NCBI GenBank assembly: GCA_030653975.1
Contig: JAURYH010000025.1
Span: 39,130-103,129 of the forward strand
DNA: 64,000 nucleotides
Reading direction: 5' to 3'
Source of the DNA: Hydrogenophaga sp.
Lineage (GTDB): Bacteria > Pseudomonadota > Gammaproteobacteria > Burkholderiales > Burkholderiaceae_C
Below, piece after piece: positions 54,896 through 63,852 of this stretch. The translations under genes and the position numbers were made by a program. Numbering within the stretch: the stretch's first letter is position 1; every line of letters begins with the position of its first letter. The notes under the pieces are model-generated. The model searched no databases and was not told the origin of the DNA. It saw nothing but the letters and a program-made list of their open reading frames with translations.

Positions 54896-56329
54896 TCAGA
54901 CTCCTGTATTGCGCTTGAGCAACTGGTTGAGGGCAACACCGAACGCGGCGATCAGGGCGACTCCGGCGAACAGCGTCCAGCGCCACTGGTTGTAGATCTC
55001 GCTGGCAAACTCGGCTTCAATGCCGTAGTGCTTGAGCTGGTCCACGCTGTGGTGCGTGGTCACCGGCTGGCCCTGCTTGATGAATCTCGCGCCTGCGTGC
55101 TGGATGCCGTTGAGGTGCGGCCAGCTCACCTGCCCGGGGTAGAACAGCTCGACCGTGGTCCATTGATCCTTCCATGCCGGGACGTCGCCGTCGAAGCGTT
55201 GCGCCACGATGTTGGCCTCGCGTCCCAGACCCAGCGTGGCGGGCAGTGACACGTAGTGCCAGCGCCCGCCGGTGGCGTTGCGGTGGATGGCGAAGGCCAC
55301 GGCATAGGCGCCCTGGTCCTTCAGGATCTTGTCGTCCAGTGGGTGCCCGGTGTCGAGCTTGCGCGTGAGCGTCACGTCCCAGTAGCCGTCGGCCCAGCGA
55401 CCCTTGCCTTGCACAGCGATGTCGGCCATCGATTCTGCTGGCGTGCGCAGGATGCGCCGGGGCAGGGTGTCGCCGTTCTGCCACCCGGCGGCGGGATCAA
55501 AAGGTACCGCCTCGCCGTCGCGCAGGAAGTAGGTGCTGTCCTGCGAGACCTTGCCGCTCGCCACGTCGTCCCACTTCAGGGCCTTGTAGCTGGTGGCGGC
55601 GGCATTGAACATCAACTTGGGCTGTTTGAGTTCTCCGTCCCAGTTGCTGGCCGCGCTGCTCTTGCCTTCGTCGCCCAGCCGCGCTTCGGCGATCACCTGA
55701 TCGTCGGACATGTTGATCGGGTTGGAACGATGACCGCGCCAGTGCCACAGGTCCAGGAAGTAGCCTGCGGCCCGCTGAGCCTTCAGCGTGTCTTCGGGCT
55801 GCACACTGGCCCAGTCGTTGATGTCGGTCCGCGTTTGCGGCAGGTGCTTGCTGACCTCTTCCTGCTTGAGCTTTTTGCCCAGGTAGGGGTGTGCCTTGAC
55901 CTCGTCGCCCGCCGCATGCTTCGTGAAGGTGGCTATGCCCGGGCCAATCGCCAGGTAGCCACCGTAGCGAGCGAACTCGGGCACGCTGCCGTCGTCGAGC
56001 ATCATGGCCACCCGGTCCTCGTGCAGGCCATCGGGTTCAGAACCTGCGACGGCCTTGCCTTTGGTGACCCACTTGCCGTCCTCGTACATGACGAGGTCGT
56101 GAAAGATGCCCGGCTTCTCGGCGGGCCAGCGGTAGCGGAAGAACATGTCGTTGCCGTTGTAGGCGGCCTGCACCTGCAGAGGCACGGTCAACTGTCTGGG
56201 GACGCTGATGTTGCGCTTGGGGTCATCGCGGATGACGCCGGTACCGTGCGTGATCCACGAGAGCAGCAAAGCACCGCCTAACAGCGCCACAGCGACCAGA
56301 AGGCCGCCTTGCGCGGTGGTTTTTTTCAT
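54896..56329 (-). CDS. Ethylbenzene-dehydrogenase-related haem-binding protein, membrane-anchored
   Basis: Protein of 477 residues with an N-terminal anchor (GGLLVAVALLGGALLLSWITHG) and a C-terminal helix (WRWTLFAGVALIAAFGVALNQLL). The periplasmic region has the EB_dh/DMSO-reductase type II haem-b fold: QVQAAYNGNDMFFRYRW at the start and DGYWDVTLTRKLDTG later. This fold usually serves as the gamma subunit of molybdenum enzymes, yet no molybdopterin or iron-sulfur subunit is here. MKKTTAQ was taken as the start because AGGAG precedes it. An FNR-like box lies 55 bp upstream. Confidence 0.83.
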   Translation of the reverse strand: MKKTTAQGGLLVAVALLGGALLLSWITHGTGVIRDDPKRNISVPRQLTVPLQVQAAYNGNDMFFRYRWPAEKPGIFHDLVMYEDGKWVTKGKAVAGSEPDGLHEDRVAMMLDDGSVPEFARYGGYLAIGPGIATFTKHAAGDEVKAHPYLGKKLKQEEVSKHLPQTRTDINDWASVQPEDTLKAQRAAGYFLDLWHWRGHRSNPINMSDDQVIAEARLGDEGKSSAASNWDGELKQPKLMFNAAATSYKALKWDDVASGKVSQDSTYFLRDGEAVPFDPAAGWQNGDTLPRRILRTPAESMADIAVQGKGRWADGYWDVTLTRKLDTGHPLDDKILKDQGAYAVAFAIHRNATGGRWHYVSLPATLGLGREANIVAQRFDGDVPAWKDQWTTVELFYPGQVSWPHLNGIQHAGARFIKQGQPVTTHHSVDQLKHYGIEAEFASEIYNQWRWTLFAGVALIAAFGVALNQLLKRNTGV

Positions 56330-56382
56330 GGGGGCTCCTTTGAAGATGAGCACCCAGCCTAGGCTTCAGTCGCAAAGCCTGG

Positions 56383-56396
56383 TTGATATTTGTCAA
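56383..56396. promoter_or_regulatory. FNR/Anr/Dnr-like box
   Basis: TTGATATTTGTCAA matches TTGAT-N4-ATCAA with one mismatch, about 55 bp before the start of the haem-protein gene. This suggests induction under low oxygen or by NO. Confidence 0.5.
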
Positions 56397-56624
56397 AAGT
56401 CGTCCGGTGCGACCGCGAAGCGCGAGTGGTTGAGCAACAGTGACGGGATTGGGTTTCCGATTTAAGGTTTACCTAACAATTGGTCGGGGAAATTCGGTGG
56501 ATTTTTTCGAAAAGGTGCCGGGACTGCTTCCGGGGCGTTCGGGCCTATTCGGTTCGCGGGAGGCCGGAACCTTGTCCGTCTGAGACTTTGCGTCGTGGAT
56601 GGTGGCGTGTTTGAATACCTCCCC

Positions 56625-57041
56625 ATGACAACACGGTCCACACCTCAGGTCTGCCCCTCGGAGGTGGAATTCACCGCCATCCGCGCGCAGGGTGCGGGTG
56701 GGCAGAACGTCAACAAGGTCTCCAACGCGGTCCACCTGCGTTTCGCCATCCACGCCTCGTCGCTGCCCGAGGCCATCAAGGAACGCCTGCTGGCCCTGAG
56801 CGACCAGCGCATCACCACCGAAGGCGTGGTGGTGATCAAGGCGCAGACCAGCCGCAGCCTGGAACAGAACAAGGCCGAGGCGCTGGAGCGGCTGCAGGCG
56901 CTGGTGGACAGCGTGGCCACGCTGCCCAAGGCGCGCAAACCGACCAAGCCCACCTTCGGCTCCAAACAGCGCCGGCTGGAAGGCAAGGCCACGCGCTCGC
57001 AGGTGAAGCAGCAGCGCGGACGGGTGCGCGGCGTCGATTGA
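56625..57041 (+). CDS. arfB: Alternative ribosome-rescue factor B
   Basis: Peptidyl-tRNA hydrolase-like release factor of 138 residues that frees ribosomes stalled on broken mRNA. The catalytic GGQ (residues 25-27) lies in [13 protein letters not shown], and the basic C-terminal tail that enters the mRNA channel is [29 protein letters not shown]. Start MTTRSTP was chosen; an upstream in-frame start adds 10 residues. Single gene. Confidence 0.94.
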   Translation: MTTRSTPQVCPSEVEFTAIRAQGAGGQNVNKVSNAVHLRFAIHASSLPEAIKERLLALSDQRITTEGVVVIKAQTSRSLEQNKAEALERLQALVDSVATLPKARKPTKPTFGSKQRRLEGKATRSQVKQQRGRVRGVD

Positions 57042-57056
57042 ACGCCCGGCGCACCG

Positions 57057-57095
57057 TTTAAGCATTTTTTAGGATGTTCTTAAGCGCTATTTAGC
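57057..57095. promoter_or_regulatory. Tandem TTAAGC repeats upstream of the hemerythrin gene
   Basis: TTTAAGCATTTTTTAGG and CTTAAGCGCTATTTAGC recur with a 22-bp period, about two helical turns. They form an AT-rich patch 105-145 bp before the hemerythrin start. They could be operator or promoter elements; no known regulator motif was recognised. Confidence 0.3.
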
Positions 57096-57200
57096 AGCGC
57101 ACCCGCGACCGGATTTTTAGACTTTCTTCCATGGCAGGCGGCGCATGGTGCGCCGCCGCCAGGCAGCAAACGCGGACCCGCTCCGCCCAAGGAAGTCTTC

Positions 57201-57941
57201 ATGCAAGTCACCCAACAGGAAATGAACCAGCTGGCCGCGGCCAGCGCCAGCCCTTCGCGCGAAAACCTCTACGCCGGTATCCACAAGGCGCTGCGCGCCG
57301 TGATGGCCGACACCCTGCTCGCCGTCGGCCGCGCCGACCCCTCGGACCCGCAGGATGTGGCCGACGCCAGCGGGCGCGTGATCGCGCTGATGGACCTCTG
57401 CGCATCGCACGTGCAACACGAAAATGCGTTCATGCACCCGGCGATCGAGGCGCGCACGCCGGGCGTGAGCGGCGAGGTGGCGCAGGACCATGTGGAACAC
57501 CTGCACCACATTCAGCGACTGCGGGCGGCGGCGCAGCAACTGCCGGCGCTGGACGCGCAGCTGCAGGCGGGCGCCCTGCACGCGTTGTACCTGGATCTCT
57601 CGCTCTTCGTGGCCGACAACCTGCAGCACATGCACATGGAAGAGACGCGGCACAACGGCGCGCTCTGGAGCGCCTACACCGACGTCGAGCTGCGCGCCAT
57701 CCACGACGCGCTGTTGGCCACGGTTCCGCCGGCCGAGATGATGTTGGTGATGCGCTGGATGCTGCCGCAGATGCACGCTCTGGAACGCCTGCAGGTGCTC
57801 GGTGGCATGCGCCAGGGCGCGCCGGCGCCGGTGTTCCAGGCGGTGCTGAATGTCGTGCAGCCGCACCTGAGCCCGCGCGACTGGGCCAAGCTCACGCAGG
57901 GCCTGGGGCTGCCCGCGGTGCCGGGGCTGGTGGAGGCGTGA
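57201..57941 (+). CDS. Hemerythrin-domain protein
   Basis: Protein of 246 residues with a hemerythrin-like four-helix bundle in the first ~155 residues. Candidate di-iron ligands are in GIHKALR, SHVQHENAFMHP, HVEHLHH and HMHMEETRHN. Such proteins bind or sense oxygen, NO or iron. The C-terminal ~85 residues (VPPAEMMLVMRWMLPQM...) are helical and family-specific. Convergent with the PNPOx-GAF gene. Confidence 0.85.
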   Translation: MQVTQQEMNQLAAASASPSRENLYAGIHKALRAVMADTLLAVGRADPSDPQDVADASGRVIALMDLCASHVQHENAFMHPAIEARTPGVSGEVAQDHVEHLHHIQRLRAAAQQLPALDAQLQAGALHALYLDLSLFVADNLQHMHMEETRHNGALWSAYTDVELRAIHDALLATVPPAEMMLVMRWMLPQMHALERLQVLGGMRQGAPAPVFQAVLNVVQPHLSPRDWAKLTQGLGLPAVPGLVEA

Positions 57942-57974
57942 TCCGCTGCGTGTGACATGGCGCCCGAGTCAGGA

Positions 57975-58047
57975 CCAGCGCGGAATCGGCTCTGCCGGGC
58001 CGCTGCTGGCGCCCCCTGGAGGGCGGCGCGCGAAGCGCGGTGGGGGT
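57975..58047 (-). repeat. Post-stop intergenic hairpin element, copy 6
   Basis: On the minus strand, just after the stop of the PNPOx-GAF gene. Reads CCGCGCTTCGCGCG, then CCCTCCAGGGGGCG and GGCCCGGCAGAGCCG. The order and orientation relative to the upstream gene are as in the other five copies. Confidence 0.7.
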
Positions 58048-58049
58048 GG

Positions 58050-59399
58050 TCAGGCCACCGCCTGGAGCTCGACCGGCCCGCCCACGCACAGGCGGAAGCG
58101 CCCGCGGCCGGTCTTCTCGATGCAGAGCTTCGGGCACTGCTCCTGCAGGCGGCGCGAGAGCAGCAGCAGGCGCGCTTCGAGGTTGTCGGCCACGTCGGGC
58201 AGGCCCAGCGAGGCGTCGAGCCGCAGCTCGCGGTTGCTGAACTCGCTGCGGCCGCTGCGCTGGTGGTCCCGCAGCAGCTTCCACAGAATGGCGCCGGCCA
58301 CGCCCTTGATGAGGTAGGCGTTGTCGATGAAGACGCTGCCGTTCGCCGGGTAGTAACGCACCTGCAGCGCCGGTCCCTGGGGCAGGGCGGCGAGTGTGGC
58401 TTGGCCGTCCCCGGTGGCTGCGGCGGCCTCCGGCTCTTCCTGCATCAGGTCGATCGCCGCCGCCAGCTGGCCGCCCAGCGTGACCAGCAGGTCTTCGTCT
58501 TCGAAACTGAAGCGCAGGTCCTGCGGACTTTCCACGAACAGCACGCCCAGCACACGGCCGGCCGAGCGCAGCGGCACGGCGAGCTGGCTGTGCGGTTCGG
58601 GCAGGCCGGGGTAGGGGATCTCGGTGCAGGCCGGTGCGTCCAGCAGGCCCCGGTCTTCGAGGCCGCTGCGCACCGCCTGGCTGTAGAGGTAGGCGCTGGT
58701 CATGTGCATGATGCGCACCGGCGTGCCCTCGCGCGCGGCCACGCCGATCACGCCGTCGCCCAGCGCGATCTCCGAGCCCACGCCCGAGGTGGCGTAGCCG
58801 CGGCTGGCCACGGTGTACAGCCGCTGCGTGGCGGGGTCGAGAATCAGCACCATGGCGTGCGGAATCTCCATGTCCTGCTCCAGTGTCTGCAGCGTGGCCT
58901 CCAGCGCGGCGGCCAGCGTGGTGGCCTGGGCCAGCCGCGTGCTGCCGCGGCGCAGCGCGCCCAGCAGGCTGCAGCGCGGTGCGGCCGCCGGCAGAGGCTG
59001 GCCGTCCAGACGCTCGATGTTCAGTACCTCGTACACGTCAGAGCCGCGCAGCACGAACACGCTGGCCATGCCGCTGTGCGAGGCAATGCCCGCGAGCTGG
59101 GCCTTCATGCTCTCGAACACCGGGCCACCGGTTTCGGTGCGCAGGTAGCCCAGGTGCAGGCGGTAGAACTGCGCGGTCACCGGGTGCAGCAGCAGCACGG
59201 TGGCGCGCGGGTGGGCCAGGATGTTCTGGCGTGTCTTGTTGAAGAACTGGAACGACAGCGCCACGTGCCGCTCGTCCATGTAGAACACCTGCGAGATGTA
59301 GGCCACGTTGGGCGTGCCGTCGGCCGCGCTGGTGGCCATGATGGCCGGGATGGCGCCTTCCAGGCAGGGGCGCACCTCGCCGAGGGTGACCGCGTTCAT
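58050..59399 (-). CDS. PNPOx-like and GAF domain regulator with C-terminal helical domain
   Basis: Soluble three-part protein of 449 residues. Residues 1-130 form a pyridoxamine-phosphate-oxidase-like split barrel (ISQVFYMDERHVALSFQFFNKTRQN), which usually binds flavin or haem. Residues 150-330 form a GAF domain (GDGVIGVAAREGTPVRI, HSQLAVPLRSAGRVLGVLFVES). The last ~90 residues (SVFIDNAYLIKGVAGAILWKLL...) look like a winged-helix or effector module. I infer a redox or gas-responsive regulator; the target is unknown. It overlaps the preceding PNPOx gene by 4 bp. Confidence 0.78.
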   Translation of the reverse strand: MNAVTLGEVRPCLEGAIPAIMATSAADGTPNVAYISQVFYMDERHVALSFQFFNKTRQNILAHPRATVLLLHPVTAQFYRLHLGYLRTETGGPVFESMKAQLAGIASHSGMASVFVLRGSDVYEVLNIERLDGQPLPAAAPRCSLLGALRRGSTRLAQATTLAAALEATLQTLEQDMEIPHAMVLILDPATQRLYTVASRGYATSGVGSEIALGDGVIGVAAREGTPVRIMHMTSAYLYSQAVRSGLEDRGLLDAPACTEIPYPGLPEPHSQLAVPLRSAGRVLGVLFVESPQDLRFSFEDEDLLVTLGGQLAAAIDLMQEEPEAAAATGDGQATLAALPQGPALQVRYYPANGSVFIDNAYLIKGVAGAILWKLLRDHQRSGRSEFSNRELRLDASLGLPDVADNLEARLLLLSRRLQEQCPKLCIEKTGRGRFRLCVGGPVELQAVA

Positions 59400-59926
59400 G
59401 GGGTCCCCTGCAGCGGCTGGCCGGCGTTCGGGCCCGGGGTCTGGTCGAAGGCCTGCGACGGCGTGAACTCGATCGCGCTCAGGTCGTCGAAGCGGTGCGC
59501 CAGCACGGCGGCGGCAAAGCCGGGCGCGAAGCCGATGCGGCCCAGTTCGTCCTGCATCGCCTGCAGGTATCGCACCAGCGCAGGGGCATCGTCCGCCGTG
59601 ACCTCGCGCAGTCGCGCCTCGCGGGACTTGACCTGGACGGTGCGGTGGCTGTGCGGTTCGCTGAACACCACGGCCACGCGTCCGGTGCTGGCCACGTCGC
59701 GCAGCAACTGGGTGGACTGCTGGCGGTTGAGGAACACCGTGATGCGGTCCCCCTGCGGGCTGATCTGGCTGCCCACGGCACGCATCAGGCTGGGCGTGAG
59801 GTCGTGGCCGCAGGAACTGACGATCACCGAGACCCCGCGCGCCATCATGGCCAGGTGATCCGGTGGCAGCAGCGGTGGGGCAGCGGGTGTTTCCACGGTG
59901 TGCGGGGCCTCGTGTCGGACAAGCAC
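59396..59926 (-). CDS. PNPOx-fold family protein
   Basis: Protein of 176 residues with a GTG start, resembling flavin-binding split-barrel proteins: VSVIVSSCGHDLTPSLMRAVGSQISPQGDRITVFL, then STGRVAVVFSEPHSHRTVQVKS. It probably binds a flavin or haem cofactor. Its stop overlaps the start of the PNPOx-GAF protein, which has its own barrel, so the two may form a sensor pair. Confidence 0.75.
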   Translation of the reverse strand: MLVRHEAPHTVETPAAPPLLPPDHLAMMARGVSVIVSSCGHDLTPSLMRAVGSQISPQGDRITVFLNRQQSTQLLRDVASTGRVAVVFSEPHSHRTVQVKSREARLREVTADDAPALVRYLQAMQDELGRIGFAPGFAAAVLAHRFDDLSAIEFTPSQAFDQTPGPNAGQPLQGTP

Positions 59927-59972
59927 CGCATGATAGCCAGCCGCCCGCTCGCAGCCAAGCGGTGCGAGGCTG

Positions 59973-60458
59973 TCAGGCTGGTGGCTGCAACACCGAAGGA
60001 TCGGTGAACACCAGGTCCACGGGGAAGCGTTGCCCGGCCAGGTGGTCTTCGATGCAGCGTTGCACCAGCGGGCTGCGGTGCCGGTCGGCGCTGGAGCGGA
60101 TCTCGTCGGGCGTCATCCACAGGGTGCGCACGATGCCGGTGTCGAGTTCACGGTCGGGCTGCTGCGGGCCGACATCACCGGCGTAGGCGAAGCGCAGGTA
60201 GGTGATGTCCTCGCCGGTGGCGGGGCGCTGGAAGCGCGAGAGGTAAACACCCACCAGCGACGTGGGTGTGAACGTGTAGGCGGTTTCCTCCAGCGCCTCG
60301 CGCGCAACGCCCTGCAGCGGGCTCTCGCCCGGGTCCAGGTGGCCGGCCGGGTTGTTCAGGCGCAGACCTTCCGGCGTGTGTTCTTCGACCAGCAGGTAGC
60401 GGCCGTCGCGCTCGATGATCGCGGCCACGGTGACGCTGGGTTTCCATCGGATGTTCAT
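59973..60458 (-). CDS. NUDIX hydrolase
   Basis: Protein of 161 residues with a NUDIX box near residues 38-60 (GHLDPGESPLQGVAREALEETA) keeping the REXXEE catalytic core. PAGHLDPGESP is typical of the group near YmfB/NudJ, which hydrolyse nucleoside or thiamine diphosphates. The true start is MNIRWKPSVTV. It lies 46 bp upstream of the PNPOx gene on the same strand and is divergent from pntA. Confidence 0.9.
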   Translation of the reverse strand: MNIRWKPSVTVAAIIERDGRYLLVEEHTPEGLRLNNPAGHLDPGESPLQGVAREALEETAYTFTPTSLVGVYLSRFQRPATGEDITYLRFAYAGDVGPQQPDRELDTGIVRTLWMTPDEIRSSADRHRSPLVQRCIEDHLAGQRFPVDLVFTDPSVLQPPA

Positions 60459-60664
60459 GCCGGCATTATCCCGGCCGACCGGTCGGGCGTTCCTTGAAAC
60501 GGGAGGTCTTGCCACATCGTGAAATGTGCGCAAGGTCCAGTGGCCTGGTGTCGCCACCGCTGCGGGCACAAGTCCTTGTGCGACAAGGGTTTGCGCGCGC
60601 CGGGGCCGTGGGTTCCATCGGTTAAGCTGGCGCGCAATTCATCCACGAGCGAGCGAGGAATCCC

Positions 60665-62281
60665 ATGACTTCTGGTGCAACGACCGACACCATCGCACCC
60701 ACACCGCAGCGCATTGGCGTGCCGCGCGAAATTTTTCCTGGCGAAAAACGGGTCGCCACCGTGCCCGAGGCGGTGGCCAAGCTGGTCAAGCTGGGCTTTG
60801 CCGTGGTGGTGGAAAGCGGCGCCGGCGAGCTGGCCCAGCTGGGCGATGACGATTACCGCGAAGCCGGTGCCAGCATCGCAGCCACAGCGGCCGAGCTCTG
60901 GAGCGGCAGCGACATCGTCTTCAAGGTGCGCGCCCCGTCGCCCGACGAAGTGGCGCTGATGCACGCTGGCCAGACGCTGATCGGTTTCATCTGGCCGGCC
61001 CAGAACCCGGAGCTGATGCAGCAGCTGGCGGCGCAAAAGGTCACGGTGCTGTCCATCGACGCGCTGCCGCGCACGCTCAGCCGGGCGCAGAAGATGGACG
61101 CGCTGACCTCGATGGCCGGCGTCAGCGGCTACCGCGCCGTGGTCGAGGCGGCCAACGCCTTCGGCCGCTTTTTCAACGGCCAGATCACGGCGGCGGGCAA
61201 GGTGCCCCCGGCCAAGGTCTTCATCGCCGGTGCCGGCGTGGCCGGCCTGGCCGCCATCGGGGCGGCCGCCAGCCTAGGCGCCATCGTGCGCGCCAACGAC
61301 ACGCGCGCCGAGGTGGCCGACCAGGTGGTCTCGCTGGGTGGCGAGTTCGTCAAGGTGGACTACGAAGAAGAGGGCTCGGGCGGCGGCGGTTACGCCAAGG
61401 TCATGAGCGAAGGTTTCCAGCAGGCCCAGCGGGCCATGTACGCGCAGCAGGCCCGCGAGGTCGACATCATCATCACCACCGCGCTGATCCCGGGCAAGCC
61501 GGCGCCCAAGCTGATCACCGCCGAGATGGTGAAGAGCATGAAACCCGGCAGTGTGATCGTGGACATGGCGGCCGAGCAGGGCGGCAACTGCGAGCTCACC
61601 GTGCCGGGTGAGGCGGTGGTGCGCCACGGCGTCACCATCGTCGGCTACACCGACCTGGCCTCGCGCATGGCGCGCCAGTCGTCCACGCTGTACGCGACCA
61701 ACCTGTTTCGCCTGAGCGAAGAGCTGTGCAAGACCAAGGACGGCGTCATCAACGTCAACATGGACGACGACGCCATCCGCGGTCTGACCGTGGTCAAGGA
61801 CGGCGAGATCACCTGGCCGGCCCCGCCGCTGGTCGCGGCACCGAAGCCGGCGCCCAAACCCGCCGCCGCGCCGGTGGCGAAGAAAGGCCATGGCCACGGT
61901 GAAGCTTCCGGCCCGATGCCGGCCGGCAAGCTGGCGATCGTGGCCGGTGTCACCACCGTGCTGTTCGCGCTCGTGGGTGCGACCGCACCCGCCGAATTCC
62001 TGTCGCACTTCACGGTGTTCGTGCTGGCCTGCTTCGTCGGCTACATGGTGGTGTGGAACGTGAAGCCCGCGCTGCACACGCCGCTGATGAGCGTGACCAA
62101 CGCCATCAGCTCCATCATCGCCATCGGCGCGCTGGTGCAGATATCGCCCATGGCCAACGCGGCCGAGCGACCCAACACGCTGATCATGGCTTTGGCTGCA
62201 CTGGCGCTGGTGCTGACCGCCATCAACATGTTCGGCGGCTTTGCCGTCACCCAGCGCATGCTGGCGATGTTCCGCAAATAA
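60665..62281 (+). CDS. pntA: NAD(P) transhydrogenase alpha subunit, single chain
   Basis: Inner-membrane proton-translocating transhydrogenase subunit, 538 residues. The NAD-binding domain I (1-385) opens [21 protein letters not shown] and has [19 protein letters not shown]; four helices follow near 420-535 ([39 protein letters not shown]). This is the fused E. coli-like form, unlike the split pntAA/pntAB at the right edge. The Lys/Pro/His-rich linker at 400-420 is normal. pntB starts 14 bp later. Confidence 0.95.
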   Translation: MTSGATTDTIAPTPQRIGVPREIFPGEKRVATVPEAVAKLVKLGFAVVVESGAGELAQLGDDDYREAGASIAATAAELWSGSDIVFKVRAPSPDEVALMHAGQTLIGFIWPAQNPELMQQLAAQKVTVLSIDALPRTLSRAQKMDALTSMAGVSGYRAVVEAANAFGRFFNGQITAAGKVPPAKVFIAGAGVAGLAAIGAAASLGAIVRANDTRAEVADQVVSLGGEFVKVDYEEEGSGGGGYAKVMSEGFQQAQRAMYAQQAREVDIIITTALIPGKPAPKLITAEMVKSMKPGSVIVDMAAEQGGNCELTVPGEAVVRHGVTIVGYTDLASRMARQSSTLYATNLFRLSEELCKTKDGVINVNMDDDAIRGLTVVKDGEITWPAPPLVAAPKPAPKPAAAPVAKKGHGHGEASGPMPAGKLAIVAGVTTVLFALVGATAPAEFLSHFTVFVLACFVGYMVVWNVKPALHTPLMSVTNAISSIIAIGALVQISPMANAAERPNTLIMALAALALVLTAINMFGGFAVTQRMLAMFRK

Positions 62282-62295
62282 GAAGGAGACCCTGA

Positions 62296-62932
62296 ATGTC
62301 TGCAAGTCTGGCCACGGTCTCCTACATCGGAGCGACCATTCTCTTCATCCTCAGCCTGGGCGGCCTGTCCAACCAGGAAACCTCGCGCCGCGGCAACCTG
62401 TACGGCATGGTCGGCATGGCGCTGGCCGTGGCGGCCACGGTGTTCGGCCCGCAAGTCACCATGGCCGGCGTGCCCTGGATCATCGGCGCCATGGTGGTCG
62501 GTGGCGCCATTGGCCTGACCGCCGCGCGCAAAGTGCAGATGACCCAGATGCCTGAGCTGGTGGCGCTGATGCACAGCATGGTCGGCATGGCCGCGGTGCT
62601 GGTGGGCTACGCCACCTACGTCGACCCGGAGGCCACCAAGGGCTTCGAGGGTGCGGCGCACACCATCCACGCGATGGAGATCTACATCGGCATCTTCATC
62701 GGCGCGGTCACCTTCTCGGGCTCGGTGATCGCCTTCGGCAAACTGTCGGGCCGTATCGGTGGCAAGCCGATGCTGCTGCCCGGGCGCCACTGGATGAACC
62801 TGGCCGGTTTGCTGGCGGTGATCTATTTCGGCCGTCTGTTCCTGCAGGCCGAGACGCTGCAGGACGGCATGCTCCCGCTGTTCGTGATGAGCGCCATCGC
62901 GCTGCTGTTCGGCATCCACATGGTGATGGCGA
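62296..62932 (+). CDS. pntB: NAD(P) transhydrogenase beta subunit, truncated at a chimeric junction
   Basis: First ~212 residues of PntB: the membrane domain from SLATVSYIGATILFILSLGGLSNQETSRRG to LLFGIHMVMA. The protein should continue with IGGADMP and the NADP-binding domain III, but the frame runs into unrelated sequence (RKSSVVWLAGSATM) and stops at 62,976. The sequence after about 62,932 is the antisense of another pntB. The gene is not truly broken in its genome; the window leaves that genome here. Confidence 0.9.
62922..62932. other. Chimeric junction between two genomes
   Basis: GGTGATGGCGA fits both sides: ATGGTGATGGCGAT(C) expected in the left-hand pntB (HMVMAIGG), and the antisense of CTCGCCATCACC expected in the right-hand pntB (LAIT). 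The two pntB copies meet tail-to-tail over this short microhomology, at nearly equivalent positions of the gene. This is the pattern of a library or assembly misjoin. Confidence 0.8.
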
Positions 62933-63521
62933 GGAAAAGCTCGGTCGTCTGGTTGGCCGGATCGGCGACGATGTAGCCGATGCCGCCGACGATGGCGAGC
63001 GCGAGCGCCGCATTGATGACATGACGGCCGGGCAGCATGATCGGCGCGCCCGACATGTTGCCGTTGAGCTTCGCGAAGGCGATGAGCGAACCGGAGAAGG
63101 TGATCGCGCCGATGGCGACGCCGAGACCCATTTCAATGAGGTTCGCGCCGTGGATGGCGTGATAGGCGCCGATGCCATAGGCCTCGGGCGCGAGGAACGC
63201 CGACCAGGCGACGAAGACCGCCGCGAGACCGACCAGCGAATGGAAGGCCGCGACGAGCTGCGGCATCTGCGTCATGGCGATGCGCCGCGCGATGACGGCA
63301 CCGATGCCGCCGCCGATGGCGAGGCCGACGACGATCAGCGTCCATGTGAGCGTGTTCTGCGCCTGCAGCACGGTGAGCGTGGTGACGATCGCGATCGTCA
63401 TGCCGATCATGCCGTAGGTGTTGCCCTGACGGGAGGTCTCGGGCGAGGACAGGCCGCGCAGCGCGAGAATGAAAAGAACCGCTGAAACGACGTACAGCAG
63501 GGCCGCTATGTTGGCTGACAT
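62933..63521 (-). CDS. pntB: pntB of alphaproteobacterial type, 3' end lost at junction
   Basis: About 197 residues of a second PntB, opening MSANIAALLYVVSAVLFILALRGLSSPETSRQGN and ending ADPANQTTELFL at the junction; up to three further codons (AIT) may lie in the shared 62,922-62,932 bases. It is clearly divergent from the other copy (SANIAALLYVVSAVLFILALRGLSSPETSRQG against SASLATVSYIGATILFILSLGGLSNQETSRRG). It follows the short pntAB gene, the order found in Rhizobiales and relatives. Confidence 0.88.
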
Positions 63522-63534
63522 GTTCGTGGCCCTC

Positions 63535-63852
63535 TCAGCGCTGCTTTTTCTTGTACATGGCCAGCATCCGCTGCGTGACCAGGAAGCCGCCGAAGATATT
63601 GACGGCGGCAAGGACCACGGCGACGAAGCCGAAAATCTTGGAGAGCCAGCCGCCCTCACCCGCCAGCGCGACATCGAGGCCGACGGCGGTGAGCGCGCCG
63701 ACGATGATGACCGACGAAATGGCATTGGTGACGGACATGAGCGGCGTGTGGAGCGCGGGTGTCACGCTCCAGACCACGTAGTAGCCGACGAAGATCGCGA
63801 GCACGAAGATCGCGAGCCGGAAGATGAAGGGATCGATTGCGGCCGCTTCCAT
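63535..63852 (-). CDS. pntAB: NAD(P) transhydrogenase subunit alpha 2 (short membrane subunit)
   Basis: Complete 105-residue protein carrying the four helices of PntA's C-terminal part ([34 protein letters not shown] and [30 protein letters not shown]). A separate gene for this segment is the three-subunit form typical of alphaproteobacteria. It lies between the pntAA fragment (1-bp overlap) and pntB. Confidence 0.92.
   Translation of the reverse strand: MEAAAIDPFIFRLAIFVLAIFVGYYVVWSVTPALHTPLMSVTNAISSVIIVGALTAVGLDVALAGEGGWLSKIFGFVAVVLAAVNIFGGFLVTQRMLAMYKKKQR

Noticed and set aside
62933..63521. A second genuine transhydrogenase copy in this genome
   Set aside because: It is truncated at exactly the point where the first pntB is truncated, on the other strand and with split-gene organisation; a chimeric join explains it better than gene duplication.
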